NCBI GenBank assembly: GCA_001972305.1
Contig: BDDD01002030.1
Coordinates: 248,001-312,000, forward strand
Length of the DNA: 64,000 nucleotides
Reading direction: 5' to 3'
Origin: Cephalotus follicularis
Taxonomy: Eukaryota > Streptophyta > Magnoliopsida > Oxalidales > Cephalotaceae
Positions 24,216 through 35,095 of the stretch are shown piece by piece. The notes below the pieces were generated by a model, which worked only from the letters and a program-made list of their open reading frames with translations, had not been told where the DNA came from and ran no database searches. Made by a program: the position numbers and the translations under genes. The stretch's first letter is position 1. The number at the start of each line of letters is the position of its first letter.

Positions 24216-24731
24216 CTAGATTTGAGCTTTCCCAAGCTTCTTTCAATAACTACCAATTTGATTCAATTTAGTCCTCCATTCATCTTAATACCATTCAATT
24301 AAGCCCTCAACTTAACTCAATAATAGTTATTAGCTTAATCAATGGACAATTAAGTATAAATTTCAATTCAAAGTATAAATATTCACCATTTAAGTAATAT
24401 ATATTAAAATTGAAATTACGGTTATTACAGGACACCTCCAGGAACACCATAGCATAATGGTGGGTCCAAATGGAGGAATCAGACCTTCATGAACGTGGTC
24501 CAGTCCATGATGTATTTTACTGATCTTCCAATCTCATTCTAGGGTTACGCACTACAAGCGGTAACGTACATCCTAAACTGGATCCCTTCAAAATCCATCC
24601 CCTCCACATAGTACGAGGTATATAAAGGGATGAAACCCAGCCTAAACCATTTAAGGGTTTGGAGTTGTCTAGCTTATGTTAGAAGGCAGGAACCTTCTAA
24701 GCTGGAGGCGAGAGCGCATCACTGCTAGTTT

Positions 24732-25950
24732 GTGGGGTATCCTAAGGAGAGCTTGGGATATTATTTCTACGATCCTAGCAAACAAAAGATTTTTGTTTCG
24801 TGTACTACTAGATTCCTAGAGATGGAATACCTGCTTCCAGGAAGCAGTGGGAGACATATTGAAATGAGAGAGTTACCACCGGGTCAAAGCCCACAGGATG
24901 ATGAGGATTTAGAGGTGGAACCCTTTAGAGACATAGTTGGGGAAGGATCCCAACCTGAGATGGGATCTCAGCTAGGCGGTCCTTATGTGAGGAGATCAGG
25001 TAGGGTTTCAACAGCGCCTGAGAGATATGGTCTTCTCATTGAAGGCACTGATAAACCTAATGACCTTGATGATGACGAGCCTGTTATCTACGAGGAAGCA
25101 GTGACGAGCACTGATTCTAGGGCATGGCTAGAAGCCATGAAATCTGTGATGGACTCCATGTACGCCAACCAAGTGTGGAACTTGGTAGATACACCCGAAG
25201 GGGTAAATCCCATTGGTTGCAAATGGATCTTCAAGAGGAAGATTGGCATTGATGGTAAGATAGAGACTTATAAAGCGCGATTGATCACAAAAGGGTATAG
25301 GAAAAGACAAGGGATCGACTATATCGAAACTTTCTCGCCAGACACTATGCTTAAGTCCATTCGGATACTTCTTGCTATTGTCGCTCATTATGATTATGAG
25401 ATATGGAAAATGGATGTTAAGACAGCCTTTTTGAATTGATATCTTGAAGAGGACATTTATATGTCCAACTCGTGGGGTTCACATCTGAGGAGCATCTGCA
25501 GAGAGTGTGCAAGCTCCAAAACTCTATCTACAGCCTTAATCAAGCATCCCGTAGCTGGAACATCCATTTTGATGAGGCCATTAAATCATTTGGATTCATA
25601 AAAAACATAGATGAGCTTGTGTCTACGGGAAACAGGGTGGCCCAGGAATCACTTTTTTGGTACTTTACGTGGATGACATACTACTCATTGGGAATGATGT
25701 AGGTATGTTGCAGTCTACTAAAGTGTGGTTCGCTAAGAAATTTTTCATGAAGGATTTGGGATAAGCTTCATACATATTGGGAATAAGGATCTATATATAT
25801 AGATCTAGTACGTCGCTCGGGCTCTCCCAAAGCCAGTACATCAGCAAGGTGCTGAAACAGTATGGCCTTGAGAATTCCAAAAGTGGCCTATTGCCTATTG
25901 GCCAAGGAATTCACCTCTCCAAGAGTATGTCCCCATAGACTTCTGAGGAG
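24732..25950 (+). pseudogene. Copia-1 reverse transcriptase
   Basis: A 235-codon open stretch to 25439 begins in the integrase-RT linker (GYPKESLGYYFYDPSKQKIFVS is the family linker) and enters the RT with WNLVDTPEGVNPIGCKWIFKRKIGIDGKIETYKARLITKGY and MDVKTAFLN, stopping at TGA where Gly is usual. Near 25465 the frame shifts, and VCKLQNSIYSLNQASRSWNIHFDEAIKSFGF continues at 25472. A second frameshift precedes the catalytic box, YVDD encoded at 25666-25677. A stop follows at about 25762 in KDLG-x-ASYILGI. Confidence 0.92.
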
Positions 25951-26640
25951 AGGACTCACATGAGTAGGCAGCCTTATGCTTCGGTAGTAGGCTCCATCAT
26001 GTATGACATGCTTTGTACTAGGCCTGATGTCGCATTAGCATTGGGAATGGCTAGTAGATTTCAGTCCGATCCTGCTGGGAAGCACTGGAAAGTTGTCAAG
26101 GGAATTTTAAAGTACCTGAGGAGGACTCAAGATACATTCTTGACGTATGGAGGAGACAGTGAGTTGATACTTGAGGGTTATACTGACCCTAGTTTCAACA
26201 GTGATCCGGATGATCACAAATCCATTTCAAGATATGTATTCGTCCTGAATAGAGGTGTTGTCAGTTGGAGGAGTTCAAAGCAGGAGACGACTTCTAATAC
26301 CACAACAGAGGCAGAGTATGTTGCAGCCTTAGATGCCGCAAAGGAAGCTGTATGGATGCAGAAGTTCATGGCCGAACAAGATGTGGTTCCATCCATCAGC
26401 CGTCCAGTTTTGGTGTACTACGACAAGGATAGGGCCATTGTATAGGCCAAGGATCCCAGGTCTCATCACCTCTCCAAGCATATACAGTGGAGGTATCACT
26501 TGATCCGAGAGATCATTGATAGAGGAGACATCACTATAGAGAGAGTTGCCACGGAGGCAAACTTAGCAGACACACTGACCAAGGCCATGAGCAGTGCAGT
26601 ACTCGAGTGGCATAAAAGTGCTAAGGGCTTAGGCTATAGG
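25951..26640 (+). pseudogene. Copia-1 RNase H
   Basis: The open stretch 25960-26445 carries SVVGSIMYDMLCTRPDVALALGMASRF and LEGYTDPSFNSDPDDHKSISRYVFVLNRGVVSWRSSKQETTSNTTTEAEYVAALDAAKEAVW, the RNase H Asp and Glu regions of copia elements. A TAG at 26443-26445 (Gln is usual) separates it from the C-terminal part (SKHIQWRYHLIREI and the LADTLTKAMS tail), which runs to about 26640. Confidence 0.92.
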
Positions 26641-26651
26641 TCTTCATGGCT

Positions 26652-26670
26652 TGAAGACCAAGTTGGAGAT
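26652..26670 (+). other. Copia-1 polypurine tract region
   Basis: GAAGACCAAGTTGGAGAT directly precedes the 3' LTR start TGTTAGATAGG. A copia PPT normally reads AAGTGGGAGA; here one G is T. Confidence 0.8.
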
Positions 26671-29579
26671 TGTTAGATAGGGGCGTCCTTGCATGCCACG
26701 AGTTGGCTTTATGCTTGTATATATACACTCTTTATTTATAACATTCTTAGTTCCATTCATCTTCAATGTGCATATTACATTCAAAATGGCATTTTCTATA
26801 TGTATAATCCTAACCATAACTATGGAATCAGATTAATTAATATATTAACTGAATACACATATATCGCCCTGTCCAACAAGGGTTGGATCTCGTGCTTGGG
26901 AGGTTAAGAGAATGAGATCCTAACTCCCTTCTGACAAAATGTTACATGTCATAGGTTCACTTTCTTAGGGAAATTGATGAACCGGATAGACTTGACGTGT
27001 TATGCTTGCTCCCGGATCATGTGGAGAATGGATCCTCTCTCATTGCCATTTGGGTTTACCCTAAATCTGATACGGGGTGCATGCTGGGAGACATGTCAAT
27101 GAACCGACTCACCATAGAAAACATAACTGGATAGTCAAGACCTTTGTTGATAGGATTCCTATATTCTTGGTAGTGTATAGTCTACAGTGACTAGTAGGCC
27201 ATACGTGACCTGCGTTGTGTCCTTAGACCTAAGCGGCTGTCATGCATTATGCAGTAACTGCTTGACTTTGATTTCCACCTTCCCCAGCTCTAGCCACGAG
27301 CTGTCAAATGGGTTATCTTTGGGCCTTGTGGGAGTTGTATTGAGATGTATGGGCAAGTGCACAACAGGGGATCGTCACACCCGTATCGAGGGTGATAGGA
27401 TTTATAATATCTTTGTCCATTGTAGACTAAAAACCTGGACAAGCGGAGGCAGACAGGAAACAGGGTTTCCGGGAAGGTCTGCCGATAGTCTCAGTGTGAA
27501 CATAGGTTTATAGTTATCAAGGCATTTGTCTAGGGTTGACATTTATCCAAACCCTAGGTCGTGATCGAAGCCAAGCATGATGAGGGATACATGACATATA
27601 AACCGAAGACAGGATAAAGTACTGGTTAACCGACTTATGATTGATAGACATGGAATTTCGATCCATGGATTCGGGGTATGATTGGGAATCATACAGGGGC
27701 CATTTTAATAGTCGGGGATTATTAGGATGGTCGTACTAGAACTACGGGATGTTCTGAAAAATTTATCATTGTACCAGAATCCAACCAGGCTTTGGGTTCC
27801 CCACTAATTTTGGAACAGGTTGATGTGTGTGGGACACATGTCATTTAGTGAGAGATTAAAATTCGGGAGATATTACTTTGTTGGTGAACATTTTATTTGT
27901 TGGACATACATCACTTCTTTAGAAGTGAGTTTAAGCATTGTCATAAAAAAATGTTCCATGCAAAGGGTTGTTTGAAGAACTTGTAAGTGCATTGGGCACT
28001 TACTTGGAGAGAGAGCTTTAGGGCCTTTAAAGGTCTTATGGGGTGAATTGGGCTATGCATCATTCATTCCCAAAGTGGGCCAAAATTGGGCTTCAAATTG
28101 TGATAATTTGGGGCGACCCAATTGCGTTCAAATTGGGCTTGATGAATAGTGCTTGCATAGTTATAATGACTAAAGCCCAAAGTTATAATGACTAAAGCCC
28201 AATTTCATTCTTGGCTTTATTTTGCCTAAGTGTGGCCGGCCATATGTGAAGAAAAAAGAGAGAATTTTAGTGAGTCATTGTCACACCCCACTTTCGATAA
28301 ACACACATAAAAGTGGTAAAGGCAATTAACATCAAGATCCAGCTCCTGCAAATACCGTACAAATTAAACTTTTCAAACAAAATATCAGTTGTAGAAGCAT
28401 TAAACTCATAAGCTGAAAAAACACGTAATGTGCATCCCATACTGCACGCTACTCAATACAAGTCTATCATTGTTAAAAGCCCACAAAACGGAGCGTGATC
28501 CATAATACATTAATCAGTAACATCCAAAAGACTAGTAAACTGGAAAATAAGATACACAACACTCAAAGGGACATAACTCTGAGTAAAACATTATTAAAAC
28601 TTATACTTCATCCATGCTGATTCCCAGGCCGGTCCACTGCATCAATCAGTAAAGTAGGGGATTAGCGTTTGTCCTCACTCGGCTAAGTCATAAAAGTAGT
28701 TTGGGATCAACATTAAATGCATGTCATGTAATGTATACATGGATGATGCAATACAGTAAAAACACCAGTTTATATATATATGAAAAAATATATAAGTTTA
28801 CAGTTCAGTAAAGTAACAGTAGGGGCATATATATGAAAAGATATGTATGCAATGACAGTACAGTAGTAACCCGAGCAGGGCTACAACACAGGCACAGTAG
28901 TGTCTGAAAAGGACTAGCAAACAGTACAGTAAGTCCACAAAGGGACCACAAACAGGCAGGCAGTTTGTACAACGTTGCCAACTCCTGGCCCCATGTTGCA
29001 CTCCCACTTCGGTCCCTTCTCCAGGAAACCAAGCAAGACAACAATACAGTACAGTGAGTTACCTAGCCAACTCCTGGCCCCTAGGCCAGCCCTGCCACTA
29101 GCCAACGCTGGCAGTCCCCGCCACGCAACTAGTGACCCAAGCACAAACACATAAAATTCACAGAGCAAACAATGAATAGTCATAGTAAACAGTGCAGTAA
29201 ACAATACAGTAATGATCGTTAGGTCAACAACAGGCAATTCATTTCAAACCATTTTCAATGGTCGTAAACATTTGAAATATGCATTTCCAATAGATAGAAA
29301 ATACTTTAAACCATTTTACTAGTGGAAATTACTTTGCCAGTATGTTTCAAAAATATAACAATACTCATTTTATATTTTCGTACTCAAACATAGTAGTTTT
29401 GAAACTCATATGTGCATTTCTAAATTAATATAACAATTTAGAAATCATAGCAGTCCATAAACGACTATCATACAGGAAGTAATCAGTACATATGCAATGC
29501 ATACAAATGCTCCAATGCATCCTAATCAGAATCGGGATCATCGCGCATCATTTAAGCAAGAGAAGTCCAAACGGCATCC

Positions 29580-29795
29580 TGACAGTCGATTGGATTCCTT
29601 ACCAGTCGGATGTTCTGGGTCGAGCAGTACAAGGGCAGCCGACTGGTACACAACCATTCATAACATTGTTCAGATAACACATTCCCGCCACTTTCTGGAC
29701 AGGACAACGCATGAGTAGTCGACTGTTTTCCCTTGACAGTCGACTGTTTTCGTTGAGTAGTGGATTGTTTTCCTTCGATAGTCGGCTGCTCAGCG
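29580..29795. repeat. GTCGAC array, AGTCGACT flavour, inner block (LTR C)
   Basis: ACAGTCGATTGG, CCAGTCGGATG, CAGCCGACTGG, GTAGTCGACTGTTTTC, ACAGTCGACTGTTTTC, GTAGTGGATTGTTTTC and ATAGTCGGCTGC. The last four units are about 22 bases apart. The homologous place in C' has the other flavour. Confidence 0.88.
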
Positions 29796-30920
29796 AACCA
29801 GCAATATGCAATTTGATCTATCTGCTCAAACAGATCATTGTAGGCTATACGTTCATATTCATGGGACAGAACATCAGTACTAGTTATCATATCGTCCATA
29901 TAACACCACATTTAACATGCATTTCATTAAGCAAATCAACACCATGATTAAACCCAACATGCTTGTACAGAATCTCATTTAATCCTCAACAGTGAGCATG
30001 GCAGACGAAAACAGCAGTAACCATGTCATAAAAGTTGAAAACTACAGTTCATACAACCAGGCATTCGATCACAGGAAATCCAGTAACTTTGAACTCAAAA
30101 TATAAATATAACTTCCACTACCTTTTGATTCCAAGTTAGGAATCTGTAAGTCCACCGCTTTTAGTACGAACCACAGCTCCTCCAAGCTTCCCAAGTCCGG
30201 TTTGCAAGCCTAGGTTCAAGATCCAAGTCCCAGTTCCTTTGGTTCCATGGAGGAGGTAAAGTTCTCCCTTTTCTCTCTCAAAATCTCTCTTGTTTTCCCT
30301 TCACAATAGTGTTTTCTTTCCCTCAAAGATCACAGGTCCTTTCTGGCTTAGTGGCTCGGCAGATGAGGAGAAAAGAGAAGCTTTAAACAGCTGAAAAACT
30401 CTCCCTCTATTGAAGCTAAGTGGCAACCTTAAATAATAAGTTTGTTTGTGGAATTAACAAATTAAACTATGAATATAAACAAACACACAAAACCAATCAA
30501 ACAATTGTAAGTAAAGAGACAAGGGATAGAGAGTGTGCAAACAAATTTATAGTGGTTCAGCAAGTCCGTGCCTACGTCCAATTCTTCAAGAACACCTTGA
30601 GATTCCACTAGAGACCACTAGCAACCTTTGATTTTGGCTTGCGGGTGCAAATCAAAGCAAAACCACCTTACACTTGATTTTGGGTTCCGGATACAAATCA
30701 ATCAAACACCTTACAAGGGTTACAATGAAGGAGAAAAAGGATTTGTGTTTACAAGTAACCTCTCAAAGGTTTGATATGAAAGTGTAGAATTACAAATGAT
30801 AGCTTTGATGTGTTTGAAAGTTGTAGCTACTCTCTCTCTTGAAGATCTTTTCTTTTGATATGAAGGTTGAGTTCTTGAAATGAATTGTGCAAAAGTCACT
30901 TTGATCTTGATTCTTGACTT

Positions 30921-30930
30921 GTATTTATAG
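30921..30930 (-). promoter_or_regulatory. TATA box of the Sirevirus-like LTR
   Basis: CTATAAATAC on the minus strand lies about 490 bases into the LTR. The partner LTR has CTATAAAAAC at 34271-34280. Confidence 0.55.
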
Positions 30931-31039
30931 CATTCTTTTGATTGTAGCCGTTGGTGAAGAAATAGAGCCGTTGGAGAAGTCTTGGAAGTTGTTGCTACAA
31001 AAATCGGCTCTTTAAAAAGAATTCTGACATGTTCCAGCC

Positions 31040-31310
31040 GTCCAAAGCGTCGACTGTCACCCTCAAAGCGTCGACGCTTAGGTTACCGTTATGAGTTGAT
31101 TTTGAATTTTCTCGTTCTGTCTGTCGGCGCTTTGATTTGGGATTCGACTCTTTGGCATAAAGCGCTGACGCTTTATTTCTAAGCATCGCCGCTTTGAGTT
31201 CTTCAAGTAATTTCACAAGTCTCTGGTTTAAACGGCAGATGCACGCTCTTTAGGCGTTGACGCCTTGGACCAAACCGCTGACGCTTTGATTCCAACCGTC
31301 GGTGCTTTGT
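31040..31310. repeat. GTCGAC array, CGTCGACG flavour (Sirevirus-like 3' LTR)
   Basis: AAAGCGTCGACTGTC, AAAGCGTCGACGCTTAG, GTCGGCGCTTTG, AAAGCGCTGACGCTTT, AGGCGTTGACGCC and ACCGCTGACGCTTTG. It lies in U3, just upstream of the TATA box, in a superfamily unrelated to the gypsy LTRs that carry the same motif. Confidence 0.85.
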
Positions 31311-31419
31311 CCTGTTTCTGCACTTCTTTATTTTGTTTATCTTTTCTTGCACAGAAAGTAATAAAGTTAAATGCAAATTTGTAATCATTAAAACTTAGGA
31401 TTGAGACTAAAAGTCAACA

Positions 31420-31960
31420 ATCTCCCCCTTTTTGATGATTACAAAAATTTGCTTCATTATGGAAAAAATTTATACGAATTCAAGACAAAAAGAAATTTTT
31501 TTTAGATACCAAGACAAAAATTTCTTTAGATACCAACTTAAAAATTTAGATTAACTCCCCCTTAATATGACATCTAATTTTCTTTCATTATCAAAGTATC
31601 TCTTTTACCATGAACTCCCCCTTAATATATTCTTCATTAATAGCACATTTCATATCTAGCTAGCCCTAAGCATAAGCTATCAATTTTTCCTTAAGCATTA
31701 AGCATTCTCCCCCTTTTTGTTAGCATCAAAAAGATTATGTCAAAAGAATTTGACACCAATTAAACAATTTTTAAAGGGATATCAGCTGAGAATAAAGGAA
31801 TACCAATTGAAATAAAATCCATTGAAAGTCAAAATATCAATGTCAAATCATTAAAAAATAAAAGATTTGAGAGTTACCAATTGAAAATTAAAGATTAAAT
31901 CAATGAGAGAATTTTTTATTAAAAATTACCTCCCCCTCAACAAAAGCTTTCTCACATAAA
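31420..31960 (-). other. Repeated polypurine-tract-like motifs upstream of the Sirevirus-like 3' LTR
   Basis: AAAAAGGGGGAGAT (minus strand) abuts the LTR at 31420-31435 and is the true PPT position. Similar AAGGGGGAGTT or AAAGGGGGAGAA runs recur near 31554, 31616 and 31706, and GAGGGGGAGG near 31930. Multiplied PPT-like motifs are a known Sirevirus trait. No coding sequence is visible here. Confidence 0.75.
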
Positions 31961-31989
31961 CTTGTGTACTTGAACATCTTAACTTCCAA

Positions 31990-33690
31990 GTACACCTACA
32001 AAAATAAAGTTTAAGCTTTTGGTACCCATTTGAACTTAGGTCCTTGCAAGTCAGTCACAAGAGTTCATTTAGGAACCCAAATTCTCCTAGTTTTACCAAG
32101 ACAAACATTATTTCTATAAATGCAAGAAGTAGAAACATGTCCTATTCTACCACAATAATTGCAACAAAATTGAGGCTCATTTTTCTTAACAAAGAAATTT
32201 TTAAAATGTTTGACCTCTTTCATTTCTTCATAGCCAAGACCGGCTTTGTCAAACACACACCTTTGAAGACCTAAAAGATTATCCAATTTTTCACTACTAT
32301 TTGAAAAAATAGAAAAAGATTTCTTCAAAGAATCAATCTCAATTTTTAGCTTTTCATTTTCTTCCATAAAATCAATTGACAATTTTGAAGAAACATTTAA
32401 AATTTCAATTTCATTCATATAAAAGCTATTTTTACTTTTTAGATATTCAATTTCTTTCATATTTGTGCTATTTTCATTCTTTAGAATTTCTAATTCGTTA
32501 GTCATAGAAATAGCATTTTTCTTTAGAGACTTATTTTTCAAGCAAACATTTTCATATTCATTAACCAAGTTCTCATATGCATTTTGCAATTCATCGAAAG
32601 TAAAATTTACCTCATTTTCACTTTCATCTCCACTTGTATCTTCTTCCAAAGCCATGAGAGCAAGGTTTACAATCTCTTCATCACTTTCTTCTTCTTCGGA
32701 GCTTGAGGAATCGCTATCATCCCATGTTGCTACCATTGCTTTCTTCTTCTTGGAATGCTCTTTGATGAATTTTTCTTTCTTCTTAAGATTTGGGCACTCG
32801 TTTTTGAAATGGCCAGGCTTTTTGCATTCATAACAAGTTGGCTCTTCCTTCTTGCTTGATTCTACATTGTGAGGGAACTTCTTTAAAGCCTTCTAGCCCT
32901 TTTGACTTTTGAGAAACTTCTTGAATTGGGAAGTTATAAGTGCCACATCTCCATCTTCATCACTTTCGCTTTCTTCCTTTGAGGCTTTTAGAGCGATTGA
33001 CTTCTTCTTCTTGACTTCCACATGCTCATGATTCTTCATTGTTGTCTCATGTGTCATCAAGGAACCGAGGAGTTGTTCGAGTGGGAGAGTTGAGAGATCC
33101 TTAGCCTCCTCAATGACCATCACCTTAGGAGTCCAACTCTTTGGCAAACACCTTAGGATTTTCATTACAAGTTCTTGATTAGAATAGGATTTGCCAAGAT
33201 TCTTAAGAGAATTAATAATGGTAGTAAAGCGAGTAAACATATCACTAATACTCTCATTATCATGCATAAAAAATAATTCGTATTCATGAACAAGCATGCT
33301 AATTTTTTATTCTTTTACTTGATTCGTGCCTTCATATGTGACTTCTAATAAATCCTACATTTCTTTTGCCGAATCACAAGAGGATATCCGATTAAATTCA
33401 TTAGGGCCAACGGCACAAAATAAAACATGTTTAGCTTTAGAATTTAATTGGAGCATCCTAAAATCATTATCATTATATTCATTTTCGGGTTTAGGAGAGA
33501 CTGCTCCTTCTATTGTTCTAGTGGGCATCCTAGGACCATTTACAATCATGTGCCATAATTGATAGTCTAAGGATTGTAAAAATATTGTCATTCTAGTCTT
33601 CCAAAAACTATAGTTATTTCCGTCAAAAAACGAAGGTCTAGTTATGGAGGAACCTTCTAATCCTACGTTTAGATTCATTTGGGTTGCCAT
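31990..33690 (-). pseudogene. Sirevirus-like gag
   Basis: Starting at ATG 33688-33690 the frame runs through RPSFFDGNNYSFWKTRM and FLQSLDYQLWHMI (Sirevirus gag N-terminus), then VHEYELFFMHDNESISDMFTRF, VMKILRCLPKSW and ATIEE-like VMVIEEAKDLSTLPLEQLLGSLMTHE. Next come a knuckle CYECKKPGHFKNEC (about 32795-32840), an acidic serine-rich segment, a predicted coiled coil (32400-32600) and a second knuckle CNYCGRIGHVSTSC. It ends with the RRIWVPK motif near the usual gag-protease border. Stops lie at 33353-33355 (Trp expected), near 33306 and at 32893-32895. Pol is missing altogether. Confidence 0.9.
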
Positions 33691-33729
33691 GGATCTTTAT
33701 ATTTCTAACAATTAAGAATAATGAAATAA

Positions 33730-33745
33730 CCGCTCTGATACCAAT
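33730..33745 (-). other. Sirevirus-like primer-binding site
   Basis: Minus strand ATTGGTATCAGAGCGG directly follows the 5' LTR end TTCAACA. Confidence 0.92.
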
Positions 33746-34769
33746 TGTTGAAGCTAACTGGCAACCTTAAATAATAAGTTTGTTTGCGGAATTAACAAAT
33801 TAAACTATGAATATAAACAAACACACAAAACCAATCAAACAATTGTAAGTAAAGAGATAAGGGATAGAGAGTGTGCAAACGAATTTATAGTGGTTCGGCA
33901 AGTCCGCGCCTACGTCCACTTTCTCAAGAACACCTTGAGATTCCACTAGAGACCACTAGCAACCATTGATTTCGGCTTGCGGGTGCAAATAAGCAAAACC
34001 ACCTTACACTTGATTTTAGGTTCCGGGTCCAAATCAATCAAACACCTTACAAGGGTTCACTCCCCTCTTTTACAATGAAGGATAAAAAGGATTTGTGGTT
34101 ACAAGTAACCTCTCAAAGGTTGGATATGAAAGTGTAGAATTACAAACAATAGCTTTGATGTGTTTGAAAGTTGTAGCTACTCTCTCTCTTGAAGACCTTT
34201 TCTTTTGATATGAAGGTTGAGTTCTTGAAATGATTTGTGCAAAAGTCACTTTGATCTTGATTCTTTACTTGTTTTTATAGCATTCTTTTGATTGTAGCCA
34301 TTGGTGAAGAAATAGAGCCGTTGGAGAAGTCTTGGAAGTTGTTGCTACAAAAATTGGCTCTTTAAAACGAATTCTGACATGTTCCAGCCGTACAAAGTGT
34401 CGAGTGTCACCCTCAAAGCGTCGACGCTTAGGTTACCATTATGAGTTGATTTTGAATTTTCTTGTTCTGTCTGTCGGCGCTTTGATCTGGGAGTCGATTC
34501 TTTGGCATAAAGCGCTGACGCTTTATTTCTAAGCGTCGCTGCTTTGAGTTCTTCAATTAATTTCACAAGTCTCTGGTTTAAACGGAAGATGCACGCTCTT
34601 TAGGCGTTGACGCCTTGGACCAAACTGCTGACGTTTTGATTCCAACCGTCGGCGCTTTGTCCTGTTTCTGCACTTCTTTATTTTGTTTATCTTTTCTTGC
34701 ACAGAAAGTAATAAAGTTAAATACAAATTTGTAATCATTAAAACTTAGGATTGAGACTAAAAGTCAACA
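33746..34769 (-). repeat. Sirevirus-like 5' LTR
   Basis: Partner of 30408-31419. It has an intact TGTTGAAGC/GTCAACA terminus and repeats the GTCGAC-type array at about 34385-34660. Confidence 0.93.
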
Positions 34770-34984
34770 CCCTCCTTCATCAATCAGAAATGCATGCCCA
34801 TATGCCATTTTCTTCCCACTTTGGCAACTTCTATGCACCACTTGTCAAGAATTGTCACAGATTCAGTCTGAAAAGCATGCAGGCTTTATCTCTACTCCCT
34901 GCATGTGCCACATGACTCCCAGGTGTCGTCCCATTTCTTTCCCATCAGTTTCTGCATGTGATCACTTCACATGTCTGCTGATAG

Positions 34985-35095
34985 AGTGACGTCCAGTCGG
35001 ATGTTCTTAGTTGACAGTCGGCTGGCAACTCGAGGCCATCCAGTCGACTGTTTCCGCAAACTGTCAGCTGTCCCTACAAAACAGTCGGCTGTTTG
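34985..35095. repeat. GTCGAC array, AGTCGACT flavour, outer block (LTR C)
   Basis: CCAGTCGGATG, ACAGTCGGCTGG, CCAGTCGACTGTTTCC, CTGTCAGCTGTCC and ACAGTCGGCTGTTT. Sense position is about 0.19-0.30 kb. It is the same flavour as the inner block of the same LTR. Confidence 0.85.

Larger units (their letters stand above)
21900..24429 (-). repeat. Solo LTR I (gypsy-type), TSD GGACA
   Basis: It runs from TGTCACACCCCGATT to GGTTATTACA and is flanked by GGACA at 21895-21899 and 24430-24434. Its removal rejoins the copia-1 integrase in frame. There is no PBS or PPT. It shares the conserved box (22199-22225) and the TTTGCAGGTT box (about 23920) with G1 and C'. A (TA)n run lies at 22290-22308. It holds two GTCGAC arrays. 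Confidence 0.95.
21416..24731 (+). pseudogene. Copia-1 integrase, split by LTR I
   Basis: GAG-pre-integrase (IWHCRLGPPSNSRLTRLVRDGLL) is followed by the rve core: VHTDIYGPMS with the first Asp and FPYFISFTDYLSRFGYVFLMKHKS. The stretch LLSNQWGEYLS stands where the family has S-D-x-G-G-E-Y, so the second catalytic Asp appears replaced by Asn. After ILSQWT the frame is cut by LTR I (21900-24429) and resumes at 24430 with PPGTPQHNG, the usual continuation. The C-terminal part (LNWIPSKSIPS, YKGMKPSLNHLRVWSCLAYV) runs to about 24730. One stop lies near the Tyr-rich end. It is inactive. Confidence 0.9.
30408..31419 (-). repeat. Sirevirus-like 3' LTR
   Basis: It pairs with 33746-34769 with a few percent difference. 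On the minus strand CTATAAATAC (30921-30930) is a good TATA box. GTCGAC palindromes lie upstream of it in sense orientation. Confidence 0.93.
30408..34769 (-). mobile_element. Sirevirus-like (Ty1/copia) gag-only element, TSD CCCTC
   Basis: Two LTRs of about 1.01-1.02 kb (30408-31419 and 33746-34769; TGTTGAAGC ... AAAAGTCAACA) are flanked by CCCTC at 30403-30407 and 34770-34774. The minus-strand order is LTR, tRNA-Met PBS, gag, a short non-coding stretch, PPT, LTR. The gag is recognisably Sirevirus-type (SIRE/Maximus). Protease, integrase, RT and RNase H are all absent, so the element would have depended on proteins supplied in trans. It inserted into LTR C. The left terminal G of the right-hand TG is mutated to A at 30409. 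Confidence 0.93.

Noticed and set aside
26671-27513. Possible host gene downstream of copia-1 pol (108-residue ORF)
   Set aside because: The same sequence occurs in the copia-2 LTR (59281-59609) with a broken frame, so it is LTR sequence.
29552-29947. 119-residue minus-strand ORF and 78-residue plus-strand ORF
   Set aside because: Both read through the palindrome array in LTR C; palindromes keep both strands open by chance.
32465-32833. 122-residue plus-strand ORF rich in Phe and Ser
   Set aside because: Antisense shadow of the acidic and coiled-coil part of the Sirevirus-like gag.
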